Origin: Helicobacter cynogastricus | GTDB lineage: Bacteria > Campylobacterota > Campylobacteria > Campylobacterales > Helicobacteraceae | Reading direction: 5' to 3' | DNA length: 51,818 nucleotides | Assembly (NCBI RefSeq): GCF_900197855.1 | Contig: NZ_FZMQ01000005.1 | Location: forward strand, 504,470 to 556,287 | In this document: one piece after another, positions 26,319 to 34,315 of the stretch | How positions within the stretch are numbered: position 1 is the first letter of the stretch | Layout of the letters: the number at the start of each line of letters is the position of its first letter | Program-made: the position numbers and the translations under genes | Notes under the pieces: model-generated | Database searches by the model: none | Seen by the model: the letters and a program-made list of their open reading frames with translations, nothing else | Told to the model about the DNA's origin: nothing

Positions 26319-27381
26319 GTCTAATCCCTATTCCAAAGCGATTAGAAAACACATTGTATTCATAAATCCCATCTCCATAGCCATTAAAGTATTGGGCATA
26401 AATGCCCACAAAGGGATTAACACGGAAGGTGTAACCCAAGCGTACCGCGCCATGCCAGCGTTTGAATTTCCAGTAAGGGGTGAAAATGTCATAAAGGCGC
26501 ATTTCAAAATGGTGTCGCCCACGCCTATATTCTACAAAGGCATTCCCATAACCCATATAGTCGATCAGGTTTGGATTAGACTGATTATAGGGAATATAGG
26601 GCCAGTAGGAAATTCGAACCTTTAGCCCCCCCTTTTGCCATCCTAGACGAAAAACCGGGCGCACCCCCGCACTCACAGAGCGACAACCTCCCTCAATCTC
26701 TGTTTGACCATTGCTATATTTCACCACACGCACCGGACCCCCGGGAAATGCTCCTAAGGCGTTGCCATCTTTATATTGTTGGTAGCATTGTCTACCACCA
26801 ATTCCATTAGAAATATGTTGTCCTCCGATCCAAAACTCGCTTAAAGTTCCCAATTTGCCATGCCAAATGCGAAGATTGAGAGGGTAAACATAAAAAAGTT
26901 CTGGCATGTAATTGACCATACGCATGGGCGCGCTTTGGGGGTTATTGTAAGTTTGAAACCAGTTTGTTTGGGTGTAGGCTAAATAGAGTGTGCCTTTGGT
27001 AAAAAGAAAATTCCTAAAGACTGGCACCTTAAAGCTAATTTGAAATTTAAATTCCGTATTCTGATAGCGGTTAATATCAGGATGATACCACTGGTAAATG
27101 GGAGTAAAGCTGTGGTAATAGGGAAGAAAATAAGTTCCTCTATACTCCATAAGTTCTAAATATTTTTGAGCAAAATCAAGAAAGGGATGAGATTTTTTGG
27201 GCTTGTTGGGGGCGATTTCCCAACTATTCTTGAGGCTATAAAAATCCGGCTTGTAAAAATCATCACGAGGTGCGCTGATATAGCCCGTGTTCTTGAGTTG
27301 GGACTTACTGAGTCGTCCTCCAAATTCTTCGCCCTCCAAACATAGAAGACAGCAACCAAAAGCTAAAACGAATTTACGCAC
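26308..27381 (-). CDS. pldA: Outer-membrane phospholipase A1
   Basis: OMPLA is a 12-stranded outer-membrane beta-barrel that hydrolyses phospholipids in the outer leaflet when it dimerises with calcium. The protein has a signal peptide ('MRKFVLAFGCCLLCLEG') and alternating aromatic strands. The catalytic motif 'IGGQHISNGIGG' (about residues 190-201) supplies the His and Ser. It ends 'RFGIGIRLSP'. At 357 residues it matches Helicobacter PldA. The gene overlaps the preceding transporter by eight bases; the order transporter-transporter-pldA matches H. pylori HP0497-HP0499 as I recall. PldA supports survival in acid and colonisation in H. pylori. Confidence 0.92.
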   Translation of the reverse strand: MRKFVLAFGCCLLCLEGEEFGGRLSKSQLKNTGYISAPRDDFYKPDFYSLKNSWEIAPNKPKKSHPFLDFAQKYLELMEYRGTYFLPYYHSFTPIYQWYHPDINRYQNTEFKFQISFKVPVFRNFLFTKGTLYLAYTQTNWFQTYNNPQSAPMRMVNYMPELFYVYPLNLRIWHGKLGTLSEFWIGGQHISNGIGGRQCYQQYKDGNALGAFPGGPVRVVKYSNGQTEIEGGCRSVSAGVRPVFRLGWQKGGLKVRISYWPYIPYNQSNPNLIDYMGYGNAFVEYRRGRHHFEMRLYDIFTPYWKFKRWHGAVRLGYTFRVNPFVGIYAQYFNGYGDGIYEYNVFSNRFGIGIRLSP

Positions 27382-28708
27382 TTTTGAAAAACTGCAGACA
27401 CAAGATTGAAGCCACTACCACAGGGGCAATAAAACGCACACTAAAAAACCACACCAAAAAAGCAGGGCGGCTCAAAAAGCGCGCGCTAGCCTTATAAATG
27501 CGTTTTTTCTGCATAAACCACCCCAAGAAAATCAAAGAGAATAGCCCACCCAAAGGCATCCACACCGCCGAAGTGATGAAATCCGCCCAATCAAAGACAC
27601 TCTTGTGAAAAAAAGTTAGGCTCTTAGCATAATCCTTGTGATTAGAGAGAATCACCAGCAAGCCCAAAAGAAAAATTCCTAAGCCCACTAAATAAGACGC
27701 TTTGAAACGACTCCACTTCAAGCGGTGCATTAAATAGAGGATCGCAGGTTCGATCAAGGACACCGTGGAAGTGATTCCTGCAAAAATCAGGGCTAAAAAG
27801 AATAAAAAGGCGATGAAAGAGCCCGTTGTGCCCATGCTATGAAAAATTAAAGGCAGAGAGATAAAAACCAGTCCTACACCCTGAGAAGGTTCGCCATTAA
27901 AATTGAAAATAAAGGTGAAGATCATCAATCCTGCCACTAAAGAAATTCCAATACCGGGCAAGACAACCCACAGCGAGCTACCCAAAAGATTTTCATCAGA
28001 GCGCGTGAAGGCCGCATAAGTGGTGATCGTTCCCACCCCCAAACTCAAAGAAAAAAACATCTGCCCCAAAGCCTCTAAAATTACCTCAAAATTAATCTTG
28101 CCAACATCAAAGTTAAACATGTAGACAAGTGCCTTAGAAAAACTAGGCAGAGTCATGGCATAAAAGAGCAAACCAATGAAAACCAAAAATAACAAGGGCA
28201 TTAGCCACAAACTCAAACGCTCAATCCCCTCTTTGATCCCCCTAGAGACAATCCACACGGTGAGCCATAGCCAAAGGCTAAACCCAATCACCTGCCAAAG
28301 TAAATCGCTAGAGCTCAATATACTAAAGGTCTGCTTGGCTTCTTGCAAGGAAGTGGGTAAATGAAAACTCACTTTGAGTAAATAATAGAGAATCCAGCCC
28401 AGCACCACGGTGTAAAAGGACATGATGATAGGCCCACCCACCAATAAAATCGCACTCCAAGACCAAATTTTTCTGTGTTTAGTGTCAAGGTGTTGGTAAC
28501 AAGAAACCACATCTTTGCGCCCCAAATTGCCAATCACCATGTCCACTAGGAGCATAGCCACTCCCAAAGTGAGAGTAAGTCCTAAATAAAGTAGCACAAA
28601 AGCCCCGCCCCCATTGCTCCCGGCCATGTAGGGAAAACGCCAAATGTGCCCTAGCCCAATAGAACTCCCCAAAGTCGCTAAGATGAAGCCTAATCTAGAA
28701 AAGCCCAT
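27374..28708 (-). CDS. Sodium-dependent transporter, NSS/SNF family (second of a pair)
   Basis: A 444-residue LeuT-fold sodium symporter with about 11-12 helices. The N-terminal signature 'GFILATLGSSIGLGHIWRFPYMAGSNGGGAF' includes the unwound helix 1 with Na+/substrate contacts. 'FFSLSLGVGTITTYAAF' is the helix 6 counterpart and 'GITSTVSLIEP' the helix 8 counterpart. Substrates are usually amino acids; the exact one is unknown. It starts one base after the stop of the upstream paralogue, with which it is about half identical, and overlaps pldA at its 3' end. Confidence 0.9.
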   Translation of the reverse strand: MGFSRLGFILATLGSSIGLGHIWRFPYMAGSNGGGAFVLLYLGLTLTLGVAMLLVDMVIGNLGRKDVVSCYQHLDTKHRKIWSWSAILLVGGPIIMSFYTVVLGWILYYLLKVSFHLPTSLQEAKQTFSILSSSDLLWQVIGFSLWLWLTVWIVSRGIKEGIERLSLWLMPLLFLVFIGLLFYAMTLPSFSKALVYMFNFDVGKINFEVILEALGQMFFSLSLGVGTITTYAAFTRSDENLLGSSLWVVLPGIGISLVAGLMIFTFIFNFNGEPSQGVGLVFISLPLIFHSMGTTGSFIAFLFFLALIFAGITSTVSLIEPAILYLMHRLKWSRFKASYLVGLGIFLLGLLVILSNHKDYAKSLTFFHKSVFDWADFITSAVWMPLGGLFSLIFLGWFMQKKRIYKASARFLSRPAFLVWFFSVRFIAPVVVASILCLQFFKSA

Positions 28709-28709
28709 A

Positions 28710-30044
28710 CTAGCCCTGCAAAATCTTTACGGCCCAAATCACTAAAATCACAATCGGCGCGATGAATTTAAGCAAAAACACCCACACTGAAAACATCCAT
28801 CGGCTTAAAAAGTGTGAACTTATTGCATAGAGTTTCGTCTTACTCACCACCCAACCCACAAAGATCACAGACACTAACCCCCAAAAGGGCATTAAGAGGG
28901 AGGTAGAAAAAAAATCGGTGAGTTCAAAAAGACTTTTGTGGAAGAAAGTTAAATGCGCACCATATTTAGCATGCAAGGAAAAGATCAACGCCACGCCCAC
29001 GACAAAGACTGCCCCAGTAATTGCCCATGTTGCCTTGAAACGAGAATAATTTTTATCTACCAAATACTGCACGGGGGGCTCTAAAAGAGCGATTGTGGAA
29101 GTGATGCCTGCAAAGGCCAAGGCGCATAAAAATAAGATAGAAACCACACTTCCCATCATTCCCATTTTAGAAAATACCACAGGCAAGGAGACAAAAATAA
29201 GCCCCGCACCTTCTGAAGGATTAGCCCCATATTCAAAGACAAAAGTAAAGATCATCAAACCGGCCATCAAAGAAATGGCAATGCCAGGCAAGACAATCCA
29301 AATTGCGCTTTTGAGCAAATCCTGTTTGCGATGTGTAGAAGAAGCGTAGGCGATGTTGATTCCTATACCCAAACTCAAGGCAAAAAAGACCTGCCCTAGC
29401 GCGCTCACAAAGGCTTTTTGATTAAACTCAGCCAAGCGAATCCCAAACATGAAATCTAAAGCTTTTTTAAAAGAATCTTGCATGGAAGCATAGATAAGTA
29501 GGCCAATAAAAATGATAAATAGCAAAGGCATTAGAACGAAATTGAGTTTTTCGATGCCATCCTTCACACCCCTAGAAACCACCCAGGCGGTGAGTAAGAG
29601 CGTTACAGCCAGCCCAGCGACTTGCGTGCCAATGGAATGGCTTAAAAGATTTGTCAAAACCTGTTCAGAGGTTTTGATGTCTGTAGGTAAATTGAAACTC
29701 ACCACCGCTAGATAGTAAAATACCCAGCCTAGCACAATCCCATAGAAGGTCAAGATGATAGGTCCAGTAAAGAGCATTAACCCGGCATAACGCCAAGTTT
29801 TGCGTTCAGGGTTGGGATCTAACTCCACAAAGGCACAGGCGACATCTTTTTGCGTGCTTTGACCTATCACCATTTCAGCAACTAACATCGTGAGCCCTAT
29901 GGTGAGCGAGAGAATCAAGAATAAAATGACAAAGCCACCCCCACCGCTTGTACCAGCCATGTAGGGGAAACGCCAAATATGTCCCAATCCTATGGAACTC
30001 CCTAAAGCGGCTAGAATAAAGCCTAACTTGGAGAAGTTGTTCAC
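28710..30044 (-). CDS. Sodium-dependent transporter, NSS/SNF family (first of a pair)
   Basis: A paralogue of the next gene, also 444 residues. It shares 'SKLGFILAALGSSIGLGHIWRFPYMAGTSGGGGF' at the N-terminus, 'FFALSLGIGINIAYASS' and 'GITSTIALLEPPVQYL'. The start is GTG 30044 with AAAGGAG eight bases upstream. Tandem NSS genes with diverged substrate-pocket residues suggest two substrates or a heteromeric role. Only the family-level function (Na+-coupled amino acid uptake across the inner membrane) is supported. Confidence 0.9.
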   Translation of the reverse strand: MNNFSKLGFILAALGSSIGLGHIWRFPYMAGTSGGGGFVILFLILSLTIGLTMLVAEMVIGQSTQKDVACAFVELDPNPERKTWRYAGLMLFTGPIILTFYGIVLGWVFYYLAVVSFNLPTDIKTSEQVLTNLLSHSIGTQVAGLAVTLLLTAWVVSRGVKDGIEKLNFVLMPLLFIIFIGLLIYASMQDSFKKALDFMFGIRLAEFNQKAFVSALGQVFFALSLGIGINIAYASSTHRKQDLLKSAIWIVLPGIAISLMAGLMIFTFVFEYGANPSEGAGLIFVSLPVVFSKMGMMGSVVSILFLCALAFAGITSTIALLEPPVQYLVDKNYSRFKATWAITGAVFVVGVALIFSLHAKYGAHLTFFHKSLFELTDFFSTSLLMPFWGLVSVIFVGWVVSKTKLYAISSHFLSRWMFSVWVFLLKFIAPIVILVIWAVKILQG

Positions 30045-30084
30045 TTAAGGCTCCTTTCTGTTGGAATGAAATAAAAAAAGTCGC

Positions 30085-30090
30085 ATTCTA
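30085..30090 (-). promoter_or_regulatory. Extended -10 (TGCTAGAAT) for the NSS-pldA operon
   Basis: TAGAAT with an upstream TG on the minus strand, about 45 bases before the GTG at 30044. It is divergent from the ybgC promoter. Confidence 0.5.
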
Positions 30091-30122
30091 GCATAATTAA
30101 TATTTACTTTACTTTATTTGTA

Positions 30123-30128
30123 TATAAT
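30123..30128 (+). promoter_or_regulatory. -10 element (TATAAT) for ybgC
   Basis: TATAAT 22 bases before the ATG at 30150, giving a short leader of about 15 bases. An AT-rich stretch lies upstream. Confidence 0.5.
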
Positions 30129-30149
30129 CCTTCCTTTTATGCCATTTGG

Positions 30150-30542
30150 ATGGACATGCGCTATAAAGTTTATTATGAAGATACGGATTGCGGGGGGATA
30201 ATCTACCACGCCAATTATTTAAAATACTGCGAGCGGGCTAGAAGTGAGGTCTTTTTTGCCAACGATCTTAGCCCCCATGATCAACAGGGTTTTTTTGTGG
30301 TGCAGTCTTTACAAGCGCAGTTTTTAGCTCCGGGCAAGCTGGGCGACACCTTAGAGGTCTTGACCAAACTCAAAGAGCTCAAAAAAGTCAGCGTGATCTT
30401 AGAACAAGAGGTGCTTAGAGTTGCGCCTCAAAGCGCGCGCCTCTTTTGCATGCAAATCAAATTGGGCTTTATCTCTCAAATCACCCACGCTCCCATACCC
30501 ATTAGCCCACCTTTTGTAACCCTATTAAAAAGCTTGATTTAG
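30150..30542 (+). CDS. ybgC: Acyl-CoA thioesterase YbgC (4-hydroxybenzoyl-CoA thioesterase family)
   Basis: A 130-residue hot-dog-fold thioesterase that cleaves acyl-CoA in the cytoplasm; H. pylori YbgC is reported to act on acyl-CoAs. The hallmark 'YYEDTDCGGIIYHANYLKYCERARSE' (residues 6-31) contains the catalytic Asp and the HxNY motif. The ATG at 30150 or 30156 may be used. It converges on dsbI with a four-base overlap. Confidence 0.9.
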   Translation: MDMRYKVYYEDTDCGGIIYHANYLKYCERARSEVFFANDLSPHDQQGFFVVQSLQAQFLAPGKLGDTLEVLTKLKELKKVSVILEQEVLRVAPQSARLFCMQIKLGFISQITHAPIPISPPFVTLLKSLI

Positions 30543-32257
30543 CACCCCTGAGAATGCAACTCTGGGGGCTTTTTGCTCTGATTTGTGATGGGAGTCATGT
30601 TAGGAGAAAAGGTGGTGAGATCGAGATTATAGAAGACATTTTGCCCTTTTTCATAGCCTACCACTACAAGCGCGTCATCGATCAAAGCTAACGCGCTAGG
30701 ATTACTAATTTGGCTAGGCAAACCATAGGCATCTAGTATCTGTGCGCTGGTTGGGTCAATCACCAGCAAGGTATTAAAAGCCTTGCTCAAGGCTAATAAC
30801 TTGCCCTGATAGAGGGCTAGCCCAGTGATATAAAACTCACCTAAATGGCGTTGGGGTTTTAGAGGGGTATTTTTAGTGGCTTGCACCATACGCTCAGAAT
30901 CCAAACCCAAATCTTGATCTAGCATGCTAATTAAAATCAAATCTTTATAGCGCGCATTGGGCACACTGAGCATGTAAGTGTAAGTGCCATCGCTACGCGC
31001 GCTCAATACATAGGAAGTGGAAGCCCGACTTGTGCGTAAACGATTACGCCCCAATTCCTCAAATTGATGTGCTCCTTGTAAGAATTGCGCAAAATTATTT
31101 CCCGCCTTGGGGTTGTAGCGCACATCTGCACTACTCTTATTTTGCCCCATTACTCTAATCACATTGCCCATCATATTCACGCCTACAAAATTCTCTATGG
31201 TAGCAGAATAGTATTTATCCAGCACAAAATGCGCCAAAATTGTTTTTAAGTCTTTATCTACCACATAAAAACCCTCTTTTTGTGTGCCGATCAAAAAGGT
31301 ATTTTTCAATAGCACGTTGTCTCCAGCAAAAGTGTCGGGGGAAAAATAGGGGGCATTGCTTTGTTGAATGGGAGCACACCCCTCACTTGTAGTGAGCATG
31401 GCTAAGGGGTTGGCGGGGGTTTGAATAGGGGCAATGGGCGCGCTTAAAAATAAAAGATCGCTAATGGGAGCATTGAGAGTCAAAGAATTAGTTTTTTGTG
31501 ATCGCAAGGGGAGTTCTTTGTGCACTTGCAGAGGGGCGTTGTGATAATCAGGATCCCATGCATGCTTGTCATCAGCTAAGATAGGGGTATCCACAACTCT
31601 TTTTCCCCATGCTCTAGGAAAGCCCATATATTTCCAGTTTTGCGCGCTCCAAACATTTTCTTTGAAGTTCCAAGAAAAACGGATAGGATCGCCCTGCCCT
31701 AGATAGGGAAAGGGACCCGTAGAAATAAAAGCTTGCACCATGTTTGTGATGGCGATCACACCCACAATGAGAAAAGCCCAGTTATTTGCCTTGCTCAAAT
31801 CACGATAAGTGCGCCGATTTCCATGCGCATAAACCCCCCCTTCTTGAGCTAGCACCTGAAAACTGGGTGCAAAGAGTAACAAACCTCCCAAGACTAACAC
31901 CACAAACCAAAAAACTACATGCGCCCAAAATTGTGTGTGTAGCCCCAAAACAGAGAGCGCAAAACCCTGCCCGACATCCTCTAGGGCATGGTTGCCATAG
32001 TGATAAAAGCTTTGATACAAGCCTCCCGCTACGATTAGGAGCAAAATCGCTAAGTATTTGGGCTTGAGTCCATAGCGCAAGATAAACAGCCCGGCCAAGC
32101 CCACATACATCATGCTTTGACGCTCTGCCCAACACTGAATACAGGGCGAATCCCCATAAATAAAGCCCAAAACTAGATTAGCAATCCCCACAGGTAAAGA
32201 GACAATCCCAATGACAGCCAAAGAAAAGAGGAAGTAAAATTTTCGAGTCTGCTCCAT
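30539..32257 (-). CDS. dsbI: DsbI-type disulfide oxidoreductase (DsbB-like membrane domain plus beta-propeller)
   Basis: A 572-residue inner-membrane protein. The first 180 or so residues hold four to five hydrophobic helices with the DsbB-type redox pair in 'GDSPCIQCWAERQSMM' (Cys39 and Cys42). The remaining ~370 residues are a periplasmic domain with repeated beta-strand blades ('GFYVVDKDLKTILAHFVL', 'LLVIDPTSAQILDAYGLPSQ'), the propeller typical of epsilonproteobacterial DsbI. It passes electrons from periplasmic Dsb proteins to quinones. It begins four bases after the stop of the DUF262 gene, so it is probably translated from the same message. Confidence 0.88.
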   Translation of the reverse strand: MEQTRKFYFLFSLAVIGIVSLPVGIANLVLGFIYGDSPCIQCWAERQSMMYVGLAGLFILRYGLKPKYLAILLLIVAGGLYQSFYHYGNHALEDVGQGFALSVLGLHTQFWAHVVFWFVVLVLGGLLLFAPSFQVLAQEGGVYAHGNRRTYRDLSKANNWAFLIVGVIAITNMVQAFISTGPFPYLGQGDPIRFSWNFKENVWSAQNWKYMGFPRAWGKRVVDTPILADDKHAWDPDYHNAPLQVHKELPLRSQKTNSLTLNAPISDLLFLSAPIAPIQTPANPLAMLTTSEGCAPIQQSNAPYFSPDTFAGDNVLLKNTFLIGTQKEGFYVVDKDLKTILAHFVLDKYYSATIENFVGVNMMGNVIRVMGQNKSSADVRYNPKAGNNFAQFLQGAHQFEELGRNRLRTSRASTSYVLSARSDGTYTYMLSVPNARYKDLILISMLDQDLGLDSERMVQATKNTPLKPQRHLGEFYITGLALYQGKLLALSKAFNTLLVIDPTSAQILDAYGLPSQISNPSALALIDDALVVVGYEKGQNVFYNLDLTTFSPNMTPITNQSKKPPELHSQGC

Positions 32258-32261
32258 ATTC

Positions 32262-34028
32262 TCACTTCAAAGAAAGTTGATCGATCATTTCAAGAAACTC
32301 TTGACTGAGGCGTTGAGTCCTAACCTCAATATTTGAGGCATCCCATTGTGATACATTTAAAATTTCTTTCGTGGTAGAGAGACGATCATAGTTAGATAAG
32401 TTTTTCTTTTTGCTACCATCGCCATAGAGTTTAGTGTGCCACCCATGGTTGCCTATGGCTGTATTTAAAGTCTTTTCAAGCAAAACCATGTTGCCAATTT
32501 GATAAATCAGTCTCTCCGCCCTGCTCTTTTTCTCTAAATCATTTCCCTCTGTACCTACCACATTAGACCAATGGGCTTCCCATTTGACAGGCATCAAATG
32601 CTCCAAGCTATAGTCATAAGCTAATTTAGAGGAATTGCCCTCATGTTGCCTCCTCCTGTAGAGCTCAAGACTAAAGAGCACTAGGGCTGCTCGATCATTA
32701 GAAAGTAGCACTCCCTCAGAGGATTTTAAATACTGCTCAATCTTGGCTTTTTCAGGTTTGTGTTTTAGAAGAGATTCTTTGAGGAATTGTAAAAGTGCCT
32801 CAGAATTTTGATTTTTCTGTTTGCAAAGATCGCGCGTGAGTTTCCCAAAAAAGAATCCAAAGTTTTTGTAAGATTCCTTGCAAAGCCAATAGGTCAGAAT
32901 CAGCATTTCGAGCCAACAAAAACCCTCTTGAATCACTTTGGTATCCCCAAGTGCTTGAATATAAAGAATTAAAGGGATAGCTGAGTAGATTTTTGTTACC
33001 CTCATCGTGTTGAATAGTTTAAGTGTAAAATCATCAAAGCCAAATTCTTGTGTATGATCGTGAGGAAGGTCTTTATAAAGAAGGGCATAGCGATGGAGCT
33101 CTTGGAGTAAATCCTCTAAACACTCTTTATCTAAACCTTTAATGTGTTTTTTATAAACCATACTCAGTTTTTCTAGGGTATCTTTTTCTACATCAAAAAA
33201 GCCCTTGATGATAGCAAAAGCGTGTAAAAACACTTCGCTTTGGATTCTCTTTAGACTTCCTTTACCCGTTTCTTGCTCCCAAAATTTGCGTTGTGTATCA
33301 TCTTTCTCAAAAACCGATTCCCAATACTTTGTATAAAGGGTTTCATAATCATCTCTTAGAGACTTTGTGCGATCAAAAAGAGCATTTTTGATGATATCTG
33401 TTGCACTGAGACGCAAACCCGCTGTATTGATGGAGTCAAAAATTTGTTGCGCATCCTCATAGGTATCTAGGCGAATAACAACCCACAGATCGCTCTCTGT
33501 TAGGTAGTCCAAAAACTCTTGAGAATGCTCCAATAATTGTTTATCTTTAAGCGTTTGAGAAAAATGAATATAGGCTTGTAGCAATCGATTATCCCTGGGA
33601 GCATCTCCTAAGTCTGTACTTGTATTTGCTTGTAAAATTCTAGTAAAGTGGGGGGCATCGCATTTAGAATGCTGGATTTTGGGCATCTTTTTTTGAACGG
33701 GTTTTTGAAATAAGCATTGCTTATAGTCTTGCTGTTGCTCATCCTCTAGGGTGTCATACAGAGCCTTGATTAAAATAGAGAAAGTGGTGAGTCTTTGTTG
33801 TCCATCAATCACTAGAGTGTCTTGAGAATAGCCTCCCGATGTGGAAGGGGTATCTTGCAAAATGACAGAACCTAGAAAATGCGCTCTATTGAGTTTGTAA
33901 CTGCTATGTAAATCTTCAAAAAACTGCTTCCATTGCGCTTCTTTCCACACATAAGGGCGTTGGAAAAAAGGAATAATAACCTGACCACTTCCTGATAAAG
34001 ATGAGAAATTTCCAGCCTTAACTTCCAT
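32262..34028 (-). CDS. GmrSD-like DUF262/DUF1524 protein (candidate modification-dependent nuclease)
   Basis: A 588-residue single-chain fusion. The DUF262 part (GmrS-like, ParB/sulfiredoxin-type nucleotide-binding fold) has 'IPFFQRPYVW' (19-28), 'HFLGSVIL' (50-57) and 'DGQQRLTT' (75-82). 'FDSINTAGLRLSATDIIKN' lies further on, near 196-214. A helical middle follows. The C-terminal DUF1524 part (GmrD-like HNH nuclease) has 'EHLMP' (476-480) and 'YQIGNMVLLEKTLNTAIGN'. GmrSD-type enzymes are type IV restriction systems that cut phage DNA with modified bases; the family also includes BrxU-like defence proteins. All key motifs look intact. The start codon has TAAGGAG upstream, where TAA is the stop of the small membrane gene. 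Defence is inferred from family knowledge. Confidence 0.82.
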   Translation of the reverse strand: MEVKAGNFSSLSGSGQVIIPFFQRPYVWKEAQWKQFFEDLHSSYKLNRAHFLGSVILQDTPSTSGGYSQDTLVIDGQQRLTTFSILIKALYDTLEDEQQQDYKQCLFQKPVQKKMPKIQHSKCDAPHFTRILQANTSTDLGDAPRDNRLLQAYIHFSQTLKDKQLLEHSQEFLDYLTESDLWVVIRLDTYEDAQQIFDSINTAGLRLSATDIIKNALFDRTKSLRDDYETLYTKYWESVFEKDDTQRKFWEQETGKGSLKRIQSEVFLHAFAIIKGFFDVEKDTLEKLSMVYKKHIKGLDKECLEDLLQELHRYALLYKDLPHDHTQEFGFDDFTLKLFNTMRVTKIYSAIPLILYIQALGDTKVIQEGFCWLEMLILTYWLCKESYKNFGFFFGKLTRDLCKQKNQNSEALLQFLKESLLKHKPEKAKIEQYLKSSEGVLLSNDRAALVLFSLELYRRRQHEGNSSKLAYDYSLEHLMPVKWEAHWSNVVGTEGNDLEKKSRAERLIYQIGNMVLLEKTLNTAIGNHGWHTKLYGDGSKKKNLSNYDRLSTTKEILNVSQWDASNIEVRTQRLSQEFLEMIDQLSLK

Positions 34029-34037
34029 GAGAACTCC

Positions 34038-34202
34038 TTACAAATTTATATTGGGAAAGAAATTAGAGGTATGGGCAACAAACATTACCAGCTCCACCAG
34101 CCACGCTACCACGAAAATTCCAAAGGCTAATTTTTCATAGGTGGGCTTGAAAAAGAGCAAACACACCACCACAAGCATCGCCATAAAGCCCAAAAACTCC
34201 AC
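34038..34202 (-). CDS. Small two-helix membrane protein (54 aa)
   Basis: A GTG start at 34202 with AAGGAG at 34210-34215, seven bases upstream, opens a 54-residue frame ending TAA at 34038. It begins MEFLGFMAMLVVVCLLFF (first helix), has a short 'KPTYEKLAF' loop, a second helix (GIFVVAWLVELVMFVA) and the tail HTSNFFPNINL. The good ribosome-binding site, promoter and clean two-helix layout support a real gene. I recall a similar small protein next to nrdA in H. pylori (around HP0681), but cannot confirm it. Its stop codon is part of the ribosome-binding site of the DUF262 gene, so the two are coupled. Function unknown. Confidence 0.75.
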   Translation of the reverse strand: MEFLGFMAMLVVVCLLFFKPTYEKLAFGIFVVAWLVELVMFVAHTSNFFPNINL

Positions 34203-34241
34203 CGCTACACTCCTTAACTGCTAAAAATCAGCGAGGCTTTG

Positions 34242-34247
34242 AGTATA
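34242..34247 (-). promoter_or_regulatory. -10 element (TATACT) for the small protein-DUF262-dsbI operon
   Basis: TATACT on the minus strand about 40 bases before the GTG at 34202. No other promoter-like hexamer is seen between the three genes downstream. Confidence 0.5.
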
Positions 34248-34280
34248 ACACAAACAGATCAAAAATTAGGACTTATGGCT

Positions 34281-34299
34281 TAAGGGGGGTGCGCCCCTT
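34281..34299. repeat. Inverted repeat after nrdA
   Basis: AAGGGG-GGTGCG-CCCCTT, a six-pair GC-rich stem about 20 bases after the nrdA stop. The minus-strand transcript lacks a clear T-run after it, so it may stabilise the nrdA 3' end rather than terminate fully. Confidence 0.4.
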
Positions 34300-34315
34300 T
34301 ATTCTCTAATCTATT

